Assembly (NCBI RefSeq): GCF_900113955.1
Contig: NZ_FORH01000008.1
Span: 218,383 to 282,382, forward strand
Length of the DNA: 64,000 bases
Source of the DNA: Celeribacter neptunius
GTDB lineage: Bacteria; Pseudomonadota; Alphaproteobacteria; Rhodobacterales; Rhodobacteraceae
Direction of reading: 5' to 3'
The translations under genes and the position numbers were made by a program. Positions 43,016-51,388 of this stretch are shown here, one piece after another. The notes beneath the pieces are model-generated. The model worked only from the letters and a program-made list of their open reading frames with translations. It was not told where the DNA came from and ran no database searches. Numbering within the stretch: the first letter of the stretch is position 1; each line of letters begins with the position of its first letter.

Positions 43016-43894
43016 ATGGCTCGAAATCTTGATCTGACGGCCCTGCGCTCCTTCGTTGCCGTGGCCGATTGTGGCGGGGTGACCAAGGCGGCGGGCGCGC
43101 TCAATCTGACGCAATCCGCGGTTTCCATGCAGCTCAAGCGGCTGGAGGAAAGTCTCGACCTGCGCCTTCTCGACCGCAGCGCCCGCACCATCGCCCTGAC
43201 GGCGGCGGGGGAACAACTCCTGTCCTATGCCCGGCGGATGCTGGAGCTGAACGACGAGGTGTACAGCCGCCTGACGGCGCAGGAATTCGAGGGCGAGATC
43301 GTGCTTGGTGTGCCGCATGACATTGTCTACCCGTCGATCCCGCTGGTGTTGCAGCATTTCCATCGCGACTACCCGCGCATGCGCGTCAGCCTGCTGTCGT
43401 CTTTCACCACCCAGCTCAAGGAGAAATTCTCCCGTGGCGAATGCGATATCGTTCTCACCACAGAGGATGATGTCGGCCCCGAAGGCGAGACGGTGGTCGA
43501 GCTGCCGTTGGTGTGGATCGGGGCGCCCAACGGTTCGGCCTGGCGCCAGCGACCGCTGCGTCTGGCCTTTGAACATCGCTGCATTTTCCGCAAAGGCGTG
43601 CAAGAGGCGCTCGACCGTGCCGGTATTCCCTGGGAAGTGTCGATCGAGAGCGATCAGTCGCGGACCATCGAGGCCTCGGTTTCCGCCGATCTTGCGGTGC
43701 ATGTGATGCTCGAGGATACCGCGCCGCCCTATTCGGAGCCGATCCAGCATGGCGGCGCGCTGCCGGAACTGTCGAAGAAAAAGATCAACCTCTATATGTC
43801 GGATCTGAAAAAGAGCGAAGCGACGGAACGGCTGCGGGATCTGATCCGGCAAGCCTTCCGCTCACATCGCGGTGCCCGGATCGCGGCACAGTAG
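43016..43894 (+). CDS. LysR family transcriptional regulator
   Basis: A 292-residue LTTR. The winged HTH is at the N-terminus: LDLTALRSFVAVADCGGVTKAAGALNLTQSAVSMQLKRLEESLDLRLLDRS. The C-terminal part is the periplasmic-binding-fold effector domain (IVLGVPHDIVYPSIPLVLQHF). ATG 43016 follows ACGGAG. Divergent to DUF1127 with palindromic sites between; it likely controls that gene and itself. The effector is unknown. Confidence 0.93.
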   Translation: MARNLDLTALRSFVAVADCGGVTKAAGALNLTQSAVSMQLKRLEESLDLRLLDRSARTIALTAAGEQLLSYARRMLELNDEVYSRLTAQEFEGEIVLGVPHDIVYPSIPLVLQHFHRDYPRMRVSLLSSFTTQLKEKFSRGECDIVLTTEDDVGPEGETVVELPLVWIGAPNGSAWRQRPLRLAFEHRCIFRKGVQEALDRAGIPWEVSIESDQSRTIEASVSADLAVHVMLEDTAPPYSEPIQHGGALPELSKKKINLYMSDLKKSEATERLRDLIRQAFRSHRGARIAAQ

Positions 43895-44222
43895 GGGCAA
43901 AGGGCTGATTTCGAGGCGATCCGCGCCACATATGGCGGTTTGAGCCCATATCAGACGTTGAGAGCTTAGCGCCTCGTGCGGAATCAAGGCCGCAGGCCGC
44001 CGCACATCGTCATGCTGAAAGCATGCCTCTGGCATGACCGCGTCCCGCGCGGCGGCGATTTTGTCGGGGAAGCGAAACGTGTTGAGCTTCTTCGGATTTG
44101 GCTGGGATAAAGTGAGAGGCGCGCGGGGGCAGGCTCGCCACCGCCCGCGTCATCGACGTGCGGCTTGCACCGAATACTCAAACGTCCCCTCCGTCCGCAA
44201 GCCAGCCCGAGAGGCGGGGCGT
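43895..44222. other. Convergent intergenic region (328 bp) holding repeat element A
   Basis: It separates the LysR and quinone oxidoreductase genes, which converge. It contains one copy of the A/B/C repeat family and no protein gene. Confidence 0.6.
44000..44163 (+). repeat. Intergenic inverted-arm repeat element, copy A
   Basis: Arms CCGCACATCG (44000-44009) and CGACGTGCGG (44154-44163) pair with one mismatch. The core begins GGCGATTTTGTC at 44054, holds TCGGATTTGGCTG at 44092 and ATAAAG at 44107, 53 nt after the core start. Copies B (57981-58117) and C (49760-49878) share these anchors at nearly the same spacing. Confidence 0.6.
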
Positions 44223-45206
44223 CTATGGCTCCAGAACCACCTTGCCCGTCGCGCGACGGCTGCGGAGAAGCTCCAGCCCTTCCTCGAAGCGTTCCAGCGG
44301 CAGGCGATGCGAGATATGCGGTTTGATCGTCCCTTCGGCAGCCCAGTCGAACAGCTGCGCAAGCGAGGCCTTGAGCGGGGCCGGGTTAAAGGCGAGATAG
44401 CCGCCCCAGTAGAACCCGATGGCGGTGATGTTCTTCACCAGCATATGGTTGGGTTTCATCTTCGGCAGATCGCCACCGGCAAATCCGATCAGAAGGATCC
44501 TCCCATCCGGGTTGGTGGCGCGGAAACAGGCCTCGTAGAGCGGCTCGCCCACCGCGTCATAGACCACATCGGCGCCGCCAAGCGTCTTGATCTGTTCGCG
44601 GATGTCCGCCGCCCCGGCGTCGATCAGGTAATCGGCCCCCGCCGCCTTGGCAATGGCGAGCTTCTCGGCGCCGCGTGCAATGGCGATCACCTCGGCGCCC
44701 ATGCGCTTGCCGATCTCCACCGCCGTGAGACCGACACCGCCGGCGGCGCCGGTGACCACCAGCCGTTCGCCGGGGTGCAGTCGCGCCTTGTAGTCGAGTG
44801 CCATATGCGAGGTGCCATAGGCGATCTGCAACGCTGCGGCCGTGTCATAACCGAGTGTATCGGGGATCGGGATGCAGCGCTCCGCCGGGAAATTGCCCGC
44901 CGTGGCCAGCCCGCCCTGACCGGCATAGACCGCGACGCGCTGGCCGATCGAGAGATCGCGGACGCCTGCGCCGAGCGCGGTGATCTCGCCCGCGAGCTCG
45001 AGCCCGAGGGTGAACGGCGGCTCCGGCGTGTCCTGATACGTGCCCTTGCACATCAGCGTGTCGGCGAAATTGAGGGCGCTGGCGTGGATGCGTACGCGAA
45101 CCTCCTGGGGCCCGGGGGCGGTGAGCGCGAGGGCTTCCAACTGCGGTGCGCGGTCGAATCCGGTGACGCGGCAGGCGCGGATCATATCTGTATCTGGCTC
45201 GGTCAT
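44223..45206 (-). CDS. NADPH:quinone oxidoreductase family protein
   Basis: A 327-residue medium-chain dehydrogenase without the zinc-ligand set. It shows LNFADTLMCKGTYQDTPEPPF near residue 45, the Rossmann glycines in VTGAAGGVGLTAVEIGKRMGA, and GFAGGDLPKMKPNHMLVKNITAIGFYWG near the end. It would reduce quinones or enones with NAD(P)H. The start ATG 45206 gives MTEPDTDMIRACRV; the second in-frame ATG (MIRACRV) is also possible. Confidence 0.9.
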   Translation of the reverse strand: MTEPDTDMIRACRVTGFDRAPQLEALALTAPGPQEVRVRIHASALNFADTLMCKGTYQDTPEPPFTLGLELAGEITALGAGVRDLSIGQRVAVYAGQGGLATAGNFPAERCIPIPDTLGYDTAAALQIAYGTSHMALDYKARLHPGERLVVTGAAGGVGLTAVEIGKRMGAEVIAIARGAEKLAIAKAAGADYLIDAGAADIREQIKTLGGADVVYDAVGEPLYEACFRATNPDGRILLIGFAGGDLPKMKPNHMLVKNITAIGFYWGGYLAFNPAPLKASLAQLFDWAAEGTIKPHISHRLPLERFEEGLELLRSRRATGKVVLEP

Positions 45207-45273
45207 GGCTCTGGTTTTGGCGTTTTGAACCGGATCTGTCCACGTGAAATTCAGCGGGCGGGGCCGCAGAATC

Positions 45274-45300
45274 TACCGCAAAGCGAGTCGCTTTGCGGTA
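45274..45300. promoter_or_regulatory. 27-bp inverted repeat upstream of the quinone oxidoreductase gene
   Basis: TACCGCAAAGCGA and TCGCTTTGCGGTA form 13-bp arms separated by a single G. It lies 68 bp before the minus-strand start. It may be an operator or a leader hairpin. Confidence 0.5.
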
Positions 45301-45477
45301 AAACCGCTTTGACGCATTGTCTGGCAAATCGAGGCAATCGGGGAGGTTTGGGCGGACTGTCTTTTCTAAAATGCAAAATATTTTGGAAAAAACACGCAAT
45401 GGTTTAGTTGGGTGGCCGAAAATTGTCGTCTTTTTTGCAATTTGCACATAGCGCCATGCTTGAATAATCGATGAATT

Positions 45478-45493
45478 ACAGATAGTTATCTGT
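45478..45493. promoter_or_regulatory. 16-bp palindrome upstream of the XRE regulator
   Basis: ACAGATAGTTATCTGT has 7-bp perfect arms around GT. It lies 110 bp before the XRE start, a good candidate for an autoregulatory operator. Confidence 0.5.
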
Positions 45494-45603
45494 GTCCTTT
45501 GGGGGCTTGGCCAAAAAGACAGGTTGAGTGAAAGGGCCAAGGGCAACAAATGTTCTATACACGCATAGGTTTCGCGTGCGGATGATACGAAGGAGCGGTC
45601 AGT

Positions 45604-45987
45604 ATGAAACATCCCGTGGATATCCACGTTGGCAAGCGTATTCGCCATCGTCGCTGGATGGTTGGCATGACGCAGCAACAGCTTGCCGAGAAAGTCGGGA
45701 TCAAGTTCCAACAAATCCAAAAATATGAAACCGGGATGAACCGGGTTTCCGCCTCCCGGCTTTGGGATATCGCCGAAGCCCTCTCCGTACCGGTTGCTTT
45801 CTTCTTCGAAGGCATGGGCAGCCCGATGGATATGCCCGCAGAGACCAAAGTGTCCGAGGGCGCCGTGCCTGCGGATATTCTCGCGGACAAGGAAGCGCTG
45901 GAACTGGTGCGGTCCTATTACGCCATTCCGGAAAATCAGCGCCGTCGCCTGTTCGAACTGGCGCGGGTGCTCTCCGACGTCGCCTGA
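45604..45987 (+). CDS. XRE-family helix-turn-helix transcriptional regulator
   Basis: A 127-residue protein. The HTH_3 domain (residues about 8-65) is RIRHRRWMVGMTQQQLAEKV, GIKFQQIQKYETGMNRVSAS and RLWDIAEALSVPVAFFFEG. The C-terminal part is short and helical (ENQRRRLFELARVLSDVA). This form is common in alphaproteobacteria and resembles regulators adjacent to development or exopolysaccharide genes, but the target is unknown. Start ATG 45604 follows AAGGAG. Confidence 0.92.
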   Translation: MKHPVDIHVGKRIRHRRWMVGMTQQQLAEKVGIKFQQIQKYETGMNRVSASRLWDIAEALSVPVAFFFEGMGSPMDMPAETKVSEGAVPADILADKEALELVRSYYAIPENQRRRLFELARVLSDVA

Positions 45988-46190
45988 ACGGCAGCTCCGG
46001 CGACACGGCGGGTTTCATGACTGAGAACAGATTTCTCCCGGGGGATAGAATGTCTCCGGGGGCATGTTGTGTGAGAACGCCCTTTTTTCAGGCTTTGACG
46101 GGCTGAGGCGCGGCGCCGATCTGGCTTGGCTTGACCCCTCCGGAGAGAGGCGCTACCGCAAGAACAGGCAAACGAGGCAGGCGGACCCCC

Positions 46191-47024
46191 ATGGTATTTT
46201 CAGAGACATCTCCCGTGTTCAACTCCCGTTTCGACGAGGCCGAGCGGGCAGAGATCATCGCCACGGCCGAAGCCGCGGCGGACGCGGCCCGGGAGATCAC
46301 CCTGAAATATTTCCGTGGCTCCGAGCTCGATACCGCCTCGAAACTCTCCGAGGGGTTCGACCCGGTCACCGTGGCCGACCGTGGTTCCGAGCAGGCGATG
46401 CGCGCGGTGATCGCGGCGCGGCGCCCGCATGATGCCATTCTGGGCGAGGAATTCCCGTCGAAACCCGGCACCTCCGGGCTCACCTGGGTGCTCGATCCGA
46501 TCGATGGCACGCGCGGGTTCATTTCCGGCACGCCGACCTGGGGCGTGCTGATCGCGCTCAGGGATGCGCAGAGCGCGCTCTATGGTGTGATCGATCAACC
46601 CTATATCGGCGAACGTTTTTCCGGCGGGCTCGGTCGGGCGGAGCTCGACGGGCCGCATGGCACGCGCAAGCTCGCGGTGCGCCAGGGCGTCCCGCTTGAT
46701 CAGGCGGTGATCTTTTCCACCTTTCCTGAGGTCGGCGGTGAGAGCGAGGGCAAAGCCTTTCACGATCTCGCCGGGCGTTGCAAGCTGACGCGCTATGGTA
46801 TGGATTGCTATGCCTATGCGCTTCTGGCGGCCGGTCAGATCGATCTGGTGGTCGAGGCGGGGTTGCAAAGCTATGACATCCTGGCCCCGATCGCGGTGAT
46901 CGAGGCGGCGGGCGGGATCGTCACCGATTGGCAGGGCGGGCCGGTGCTCGAGGGCGGGCGGGTCCTGGCCGCCGCAAGCAAAGAGTTGCATGACGCGGCT
47001 TTGGCGGTACTGTCAGACTACTGA
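46191..47024 (+). CDS. hisN: Inositol monophosphatase family protein, probable histidinol-phosphatase
   Basis: A 277-residue Mg-dependent sugar-phosphatase. It has DPVTVADRGSEQAMRAVI, GEEFPSKPG (the acidic E-E motif), WVLDPIDGTRGFISGTPTWG (DPIDGT, metal ligands) and MDCYAYALLAAGQIDLVVEAGLQSYDILAP (the second metal site). DPIDGTRGFISG is typical of HisN (histidinol-phosphatase) enzymes in actinobacteria and alphaproteobacteria; inositol-1-phosphatase is the alternative. ATG 46191 is used because the family begins near residue 15. Confidence 0.85.
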   Translation: MVFSETSPVFNSRFDEAERAEIIATAEAAADAAREITLKYFRGSELDTASKLSEGFDPVTVADRGSEQAMRAVIAARRPHDAILGEEFPSKPGTSGLTWVLDPIDGTRGFISGTPTWGVLIALRDAQSALYGVIDQPYIGERFSGGLGRAELDGPHGTRKLAVRQGVPLDQAVIFSTFPEVGGESEGKAFHDLAGRCKLTRYGMDCYAYALLAAGQIDLVVEAGLQSYDILAPIAVIEAAGGIVTDWQGGPVLEGGRVLAAASKELHDAALAVLSDY

Positions 47025-47067
47025 TCCTGCCGGGCCTGTCCGGCAGAGTGCCGAAAGGGAGGCCCCG

Positions 47068-48411
47068 ATGCATCATTGTTTCCTGATCCGCAATGCCGAG
47101 CTGATCCTGACCATGGATGACGAGCGGCGCGAGATCGCCTGTGGCGATATTCTGGTGCGCGACGGGGTGATCGAGGCGGTCGGGCAGGGGCTCTATGACG
47201 ACGATGCGCAAATCGTCGATGGCCGTGGCTGTCTGGTCACGCCGGGATTGGTCAACACCCATCATCACCTGTTCCAGACGCTGACGCGCGCCGTGCCGGG
47301 CGCGCAGGATGCGCTGTTGTTCGGCTGGCTCAAGACGCTCTACCCGATCTGGTCCCGCTTCGGCCCGGATCATATGCGGATCTCGGCGCTGGTCGGGCTG
47401 GCGGAGCTGGCGCTTTCCGGCTGTTCCACCACGTCGGACCATCTCTATCTCTACCCCAATGGCGCGCGGCTCGACGACACGATCGAGGCGGCGCATGCCA
47501 TCGGCGTCCGGCTTCATGCGACGCGCGGCTCGATGTCGATCGGAGAAAGCCTTGGAGGCCTGCCGCCCGACAGCCTTGTCGAGCGCGAAGAGGATATTCT
47601 GAACGATTGCATCCGGGTGATCGACGCGTTCCACGATCCGAACCCCGGGGCGATGATCCGGGTTGGCGTGGCGCCGTGCTCCCCGTTTTCCGTCTCGCGC
47701 GAGCTGATGCGCGACAGTGCCGTTCTGGCGCGTGACAAGGGCGTGATGATGCACACACATCTGGCCGAAAACGACGAGGATATCGCCTATTCTCTGGAGA
47801 AGTTCGGCATGCGCCCCGGCCAATATGCCGAGGAGCTGGGCTGGACCGGTTCGGATGTCTGGCATGCCCATTGTGTCAAGCTCGATGATCAGGAGATCTC
47901 GCTCTTTGCCCGCACCGGCACCGGTGTGGCGCATTGCCCTTGCTCGAACTGTCGGCTCGGCTCCGGCATTGCCCCGGTGCGGTCGATGCGCGACGCCGGT
48001 GTCCCGGTGGGGCTTGGTGTTGATGGCTCTGCCTCGAATGACAGCGGCAATCTGATCATGGAAGCGCGCACCGGCATGCTGTTGCAGCGCGTGCAGTACG
48101 GCGCCGACAAGATGAGCCCGCGCGAGATGCTCGAGATCGCCACGCGCGGTGGCGCCGATGTGCTGGGGCGCGACGACATCGGCCGGCTGGCGCCCGGCAA
48201 ACGCGCCGATATCGCGCTTTGGGACATGTCCGATGTCGAAGCGGCAGGAAGCTGGGACCCGGCGGCGCTTCTGCTTGCGGGTCCGATGATGGTGCGCGAT
48301 CTTTTCGTCGAGGGCCGGCATCTGGTGGCGGACAGTTGGCTGACGACGATCGATCTGCCCAATGTGCTCGGCAAGCAGCGCGATTTGACAAAGGCCTTGA
48401 TGGAAGGCTGA
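47068..48411 (+). CDS. 8-oxoguanine deaminase-type amidohydrolase
   Basis: A 447-residue amidohydrolase of the AtzC/8-oxoguanine deaminase subfamily. Metal ligands: NTHHHLFQTLTRA (H-x-H), HTHLAENDED (His and catalytic Glu), and LGVDGSASNDSGN (Asp). WHAHCVKLDDQEISLFA is also typical. It removes the 4-amino group of 8-oxoguanine or a related aromatic. ATG 47068 follows AAGGGAGG. A guanine deaminase gene lies 1.5 kb downstream on the other strand. Confidence 0.85.
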   Translation: MHHCFLIRNAELILTMDDERREIACGDILVRDGVIEAVGQGLYDDDAQIVDGRGCLVTPGLVNTHHHLFQTLTRAVPGAQDALLFGWLKTLYPIWSRFGPDHMRISALVGLAELALSGCSTTSDHLYLYPNGARLDDTIEAAHAIGVRLHATRGSMSIGESLGGLPPDSLVEREEDILNDCIRVIDAFHDPNPGAMIRVGVAPCSPFSVSRELMRDSAVLARDKGVMMHTHLAENDEDIAYSLEKFGMRPGQYAEELGWTGSDVWHAHCVKLDDQEISLFARTGTGVAHCPCSNCRLGSGIAPVRSMRDAGVPVGLGVDGSASNDSGNLIMEARTGMLLQRVQYGADKMSPREMLEIATRGGADVLGRDDIGRLAPGKRADIALWDMSDVEAAGSWDPAALLLAGPMMVRDLFVEGRHLVADSWLTTIDLPNVLGKQRDLTKALMEG

Positions 48412-48519
48412 GGCCCCCGGGGCGGGGGGCTGTCTGGGCCCGTCTGGGCCTGTCGGGCGAGAAAAGAACAGCATCCCTCAAAGGGGCGTTGCAAAAGGGT
48501 CGTTACAGGAGAACAGCTC

Positions 48520-49023
48520 ATGACGCACAAGACTGGATTGCTCGCCGCTCTGGCGGCTGTGGCGCTCACCGCCTGTGGCCCGGAAACCGGCGCAGGCTTT
48601 GGCTCGGTCACCCCGGTGACCACATCGGCGACGGCGCGTGTCTCGACGATGGAAGAAGGGGCGCAGATCCTGTCCCTGATCAATCAGGAACGCGGCAAAC
48701 GCGGGCTCGGGGCGCTGAGCTACAATGCCAGCCTGACCCGTGCCGCGCAGGCGCATGCCGATGACATGGCTGCGAAAGGCTATTTCTCGCACAACAGCAA
48801 GAATGGCGCCTCGGTCGGCGATCGGGTGCGCGGGGCGGGCTATGGCTATTGCTTTGTCTCGGAGAATCTCTCGACGAGCTATCCCACGGTGCAGCAGGCG
48901 GTGCAGGGCTGGATGGACTCGCAAGGCCACCGTGCCAATATCCTGAATGCGAAACCCGTCGATATCGGTATTGGCGTTGCGGCCGGAGGTCTCCGGGTTG
49001 CCGTGTTCGGCAGGCCCTGCTGA
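48520..49023 (+). CDS. CAP-domain (SCP/PR1-like) lipoprotein
   Basis: A 167-residue protein with a lipobox signal (MTHKTGLLAALAAVALTACG). The CAP domain shows NQERGKRGLGALSYNASLTRAAQAHADDMAAKGYFSHNS, SENLSTSYPTVQQAVQGWMDSQGHRANIL and IGVAAGGLRVAVFGRPC. The His in AHADDM and the one in GHRANIL form the typical pocket. CAP proteins bind cell-wall or lipid ligands; the target here is unknown. It is followed by a paralogue at 49188. Confidence 0.9.
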   Translation: MTHKTGLLAALAAVALTACGPETGAGFGSVTPVTTSATARVSTMEEGAQILSLINQERGKRGLGALSYNASLTRAAQAHADDMAAKGYFSHNSKNGASVGDRVRGAGYGYCFVSENLSTSYPTVQQAVQGWMDSQGHRANILNAKPVDIGIGVAAGGLRVAVFGRPC

Positions 49024-49066
49024 GCGACGCGCCGCTCATGTCGGGGCATGGGCTGGCCAGCGGGGT

Positions 49067-49089
49067 TTGAATAAAATATTCAATATTTT
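49067..49089. promoter_or_regulatory. Overlapping AT-rich palindromes upstream of the second CAP gene
   Basis: TTGAATA-AAA-TATTCAA (49067-49083) overlaps AAAATATT-C-AATATTTT (49073-49089), both perfect. It lies about 100 bp before the start codon. An operator or promoter core is likely. Confidence 0.45.
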
Positions 49090-49187
49090 GCAGGTGACGG
49101 TGCGATCGGCGGGACACTCCTGCCCGAAAGCTGCCATTTTCGCCTGCCAAGACAAAAGAACGAAGGTAGTTTGAGGAGAGATCGGGC

Positions 49188-49700
49188 ATGACCGCTTTGC
49201 GCGTATTGATGGCTTTGGCACTTGGGATCGGGATCGGAGCCGGCATCGGCGCCGGGGCAAGCGAGGCGCGGGACCTGCGGCCCTTGCCGAAGGCGACCGT
49301 CTCCATTCCGGTGAGCAACCCGCAAGCGACGGCGCGCGATCTTCTCTCGGCGATGAATGCCGAACGCCGGGCGCAGGGGCTGCGCAAACTGCGGCTGAAT
49401 TCCGCCCTGTCGAAAGCCGCGCAGGCCCATGTCGATGACATGATCCGGCGGAATTATTTCGCCCATATCGCGCCGAATGGCAGCCGCCCGATCCATCGCG
49501 CCAATGCGGCCGGCTACAAGGGCTGCATGGTGGCGGAAAACCTGTCCTACAGCTGGAAGACCATCGATCTTGCCATGGCGGGCTGGATGCAATCGAGCGG
49601 CCACCGCGCCAATCTTCTCAATCGTGAAATGAAGGATGTCGGCATCGGCATCGGCCCGAACAATCTCTTCGTCGCGGTGTTTGCCAAGCCTTGCCGGTGA
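49188..49700 (+). CDS. CAP-domain (SCP/PR1-like) exported protein
   Basis: A 170-residue paralogue of the preceding protein. The signal peptide is MTALRVLMALALGIGIGAGI, without a lipobox Cys. The CAP domain shows NAERRAQGLRKLRLNSALSK, the pocket His in AAQAHVDDMIRRNYFAHIAP and SGHRANLLNRE, and VAENLSYSWKTIDLAMAGWM, with a terminal Cys in AVFAKPCR. Its own palindromic upstream region indicates separate transcription. Confidence 0.9.
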   Translation: MTALRVLMALALGIGIGAGIGAGASEARDLRPLPKATVSIPVSNPQATARDLLSAMNAERRAQGLRKLRLNSALSKAAQAHVDDMIRRNYFAHIAPNGSRPIHRANAAGYKGCMVAENLSYSWKTIDLAMAGWMQSSGHRANLLNREMKDVGIGIGPNNLFVAVFAKPCR

Positions 49701-49759
49701 GGTGAGGGGCTTTGCGCCCTGAGGGGACATTCAACTTGGTAGAACAACAGGCGTGACAA

Positions 49760-49878
49760 GCCTGCCCGTGGGGTGGCGCTCTGACGATTGATCGGTGCGC
49801 TTTATGGTGCAAAATACATTTTAGATTTGAGGTTTGTGCGCGGCCTCCAAATGCGCCAGCCCGCTGGGACGCGCAGGC
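49760..49878 (-). repeat. Intergenic inverted-arm repeat element, copy C (reversed)
   Basis: On the minus strand the core starts GGCGCATTTG (49857-49848) and reaches CATAAAGCGCA (49806-49796), at almost the same spacing as copy B. The short arms are GCCTGC (49760-49765) with GCAGGC (49873-49878), and GGCGC (49775-49779) with GCGCC (49853-49857). It lies between convergent CAP and guanine deaminase genes. Confidence 0.55.
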
Positions 49879-49946
49879 GCAGGCGCGGCGGCTTCGCTTT
49901 GTCCCGCGCCGGAAGTGAACGGCGGCTCCGTCCCGCAAAGCGCTCC

Positions 49947-51239
49947 TTACACGGCCGCGCGCTCTCCCATCACGTAGCTCGCGATGATCGCGCGATCATC
50001 CCCCATCATGATGGTCGGGAAAATCTCTTCCCAGATGGTCTCGGCCCGGATCGCACGCTGCGCGATCGCCGGTGTCGAGGCCAGATCGATGACGGCGAAA
50101 TCCGCTTCCATGCCCGGGGCGATGCTGCCGATCTTGGTCTCCATCCGCAACGCCTGAGCTGAGCCCTGGGTGGCCAGCCACAACAATTGCGCCGGGTGGA
50201 TCGCCGTGTGGCGGAGCTGGCCGATCTCATAGGCCGCCGCCATGGTGCGCAGCATCGAAAACGAGGAGCCGCCGCCGGTGTCGGTCGCCAGGCCCACCCG
50301 CAGGGATTCGGATTTGCGCGTGCCCATGTCGAAAAGCCCCGAGCCGATGAAGGTGTTCGAGGTCGGGCAATGGATCAGCGAGCAATCATTGGCCTGAAGA
50401 TGGGCGATCTCGCGCGGTTCCAAGTGGATCGCATGGCCGAACAGCGCGCCCTCGCGCACCAGTCCGAACTGCTCATATGTGTCGAGATAGTCCCGCGCCT
50501 CCGGGTAGAGGCTTTTGACCCAGGCGATCTCATCGGTCTGTTCCGACAGATGCGTCTGCATCAGGCAGGACGGGTATTCGTCCCAGAGCTTGCCCAGGGC
50601 GGCGAGCTGATCCGGTGTCGAGGTCGGCGAAAACCGTGGCGTGATCGCGTAGGACAGCCGGCCCTTGCCGTGCCAGCGATTGATCAGTGCCTTGCTCTCG
50701 TCATAGGCGGATTTGGCCGTGTCGCGCAGGAACTCGGGCGCGGTGTCACGATCCATACAGGTCTTGCCGGCGATCACCCGCATCCCCCGCGCCTCGGCGG
50801 CTTCGAACAGCGCATCGACCGAGCCGGGGTGGATGGTGCAGAACGAGGTTACCGTGGTGGTGCCATTGGCCAAGAGAAGATCGAGATAGCGCCCGGCAAT
50901 ATCGTCGGCATAGGCGCGATCGGCAAACTTGGCCTCTTCCGGGAAGGTGTAAGTGTTGAGCCAGTCGATCAGCCGCTTGCCCCAGCTGGCGATCATCGCG
51001 GTCTGCGGGTAATGCGCATGGGCATCGATGAAGCCCGGGACGATGAGCGCCGGGCCATGATCGTGAAACGCCGCCTCACCATGTTTCTGGCGCATATGAT
51101 CGCGCCCGCCGATCGAGACCACATGCCCGTCCCGGATCAGGATCGCGGCGTCCGAGAGCACCTGTACGGCCTCTTCGGCGGGGATCTCGAAAGGGTCGCC
51201 ATGATAGGTGACGACCTGTCCTGCAATCAGCTTGTCCAT
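49947..51239 (-). CDS. guaD: Guanine deaminase
   Basis: A 430-residue amidohydrolase: VPGFIDAHAHYPQTAMIASWG (H-x-H metal site), QTHLSEQTDEIAWVKSLYPE (His), GALFGHAIHLEPREIAHL, CPTSNTFIGSGLFDMG and LATDTGGGSSFSML (Asp). The AMIASWG and SSFSML phrases match guanine deaminases that give xanthine and ammonia. It is single, on the minus strand. The nearby 8-oxoguanine deaminase suggests a purine-salvage neighbourhood. Confidence 0.93.
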   Translation of the reverse strand: MDKLIAGQVVTYHGDPFEIPAEEAVQVLSDAAILIRDGHVVSIGGRDHMRQKHGEAAFHDHGPALIVPGFIDAHAHYPQTAMIASWGKRLIDWLNTYTFPEEAKFADRAYADDIAGRYLDLLLANGTTTVTSFCTIHPGSVDALFEAAEARGMRVIAGKTCMDRDTAPEFLRDTAKSAYDESKALINRWHGKGRLSYAITPRFSPTSTPDQLAALGKLWDEYPSCLMQTHLSEQTDEIAWVKSLYPEARDYLDTYEQFGLVREGALFGHAIHLEPREIAHLQANDCSLIHCPTSNTFIGSGLFDMGTRKSESLRVGLATDTGGGSSFSMLRTMAAAYEIGQLRHTAIHPAQLLWLATQGSAQALRMETKIGSIAPGMEADFAVIDLASTPAIAQRAIRAETIWEEIFPTIMMGDDRAIIASYVMGERAAV

Positions 51240-51388
51240 CTTGGTCCTTTTGGCTCTGCTCTATTGGGAGGCGGCTCTTAACCTCGGGGCCAGATTAGGC
51301 GGCATTCGGCGCGAGGTAAATCAATCTTGCCCCTGTTTCTCGGGGCCAAGCTGTCATAAGGTCGACGCGACGAGAAAACGGGCAGGGC

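Larger units (their letters stand above)
45207..45603. other. Divergent intergenic region (397 bp), AT-rich and palindrome-rich
   Basis: It separates the quinone oxidoreductase and XRE regulator genes. The stretch 45355-45500 is distinctly AT-rich against the surrounding DNA. Palindromes: 45274-45300, 45374-45385 (CAAAATATTTTG) and 45478-45493. No protein gene is supported. Confidence 0.6.

Noticed and set aside
46921..48474. Minus-strand 517-codon frame opposite the 8-oxoguanine deaminase gene
   Set aside because: Shadow of an amidohydrolase with all metal ligands present on the plus strand.
48412..48519. G-rich and repeated GGGCC/GTCTGGGCC stretch after the 8-oxoguanine deaminase gene
   Set aside because: Two near copies of GTCTGGGCC occur, but too short and too few to support a repeat or terminator.
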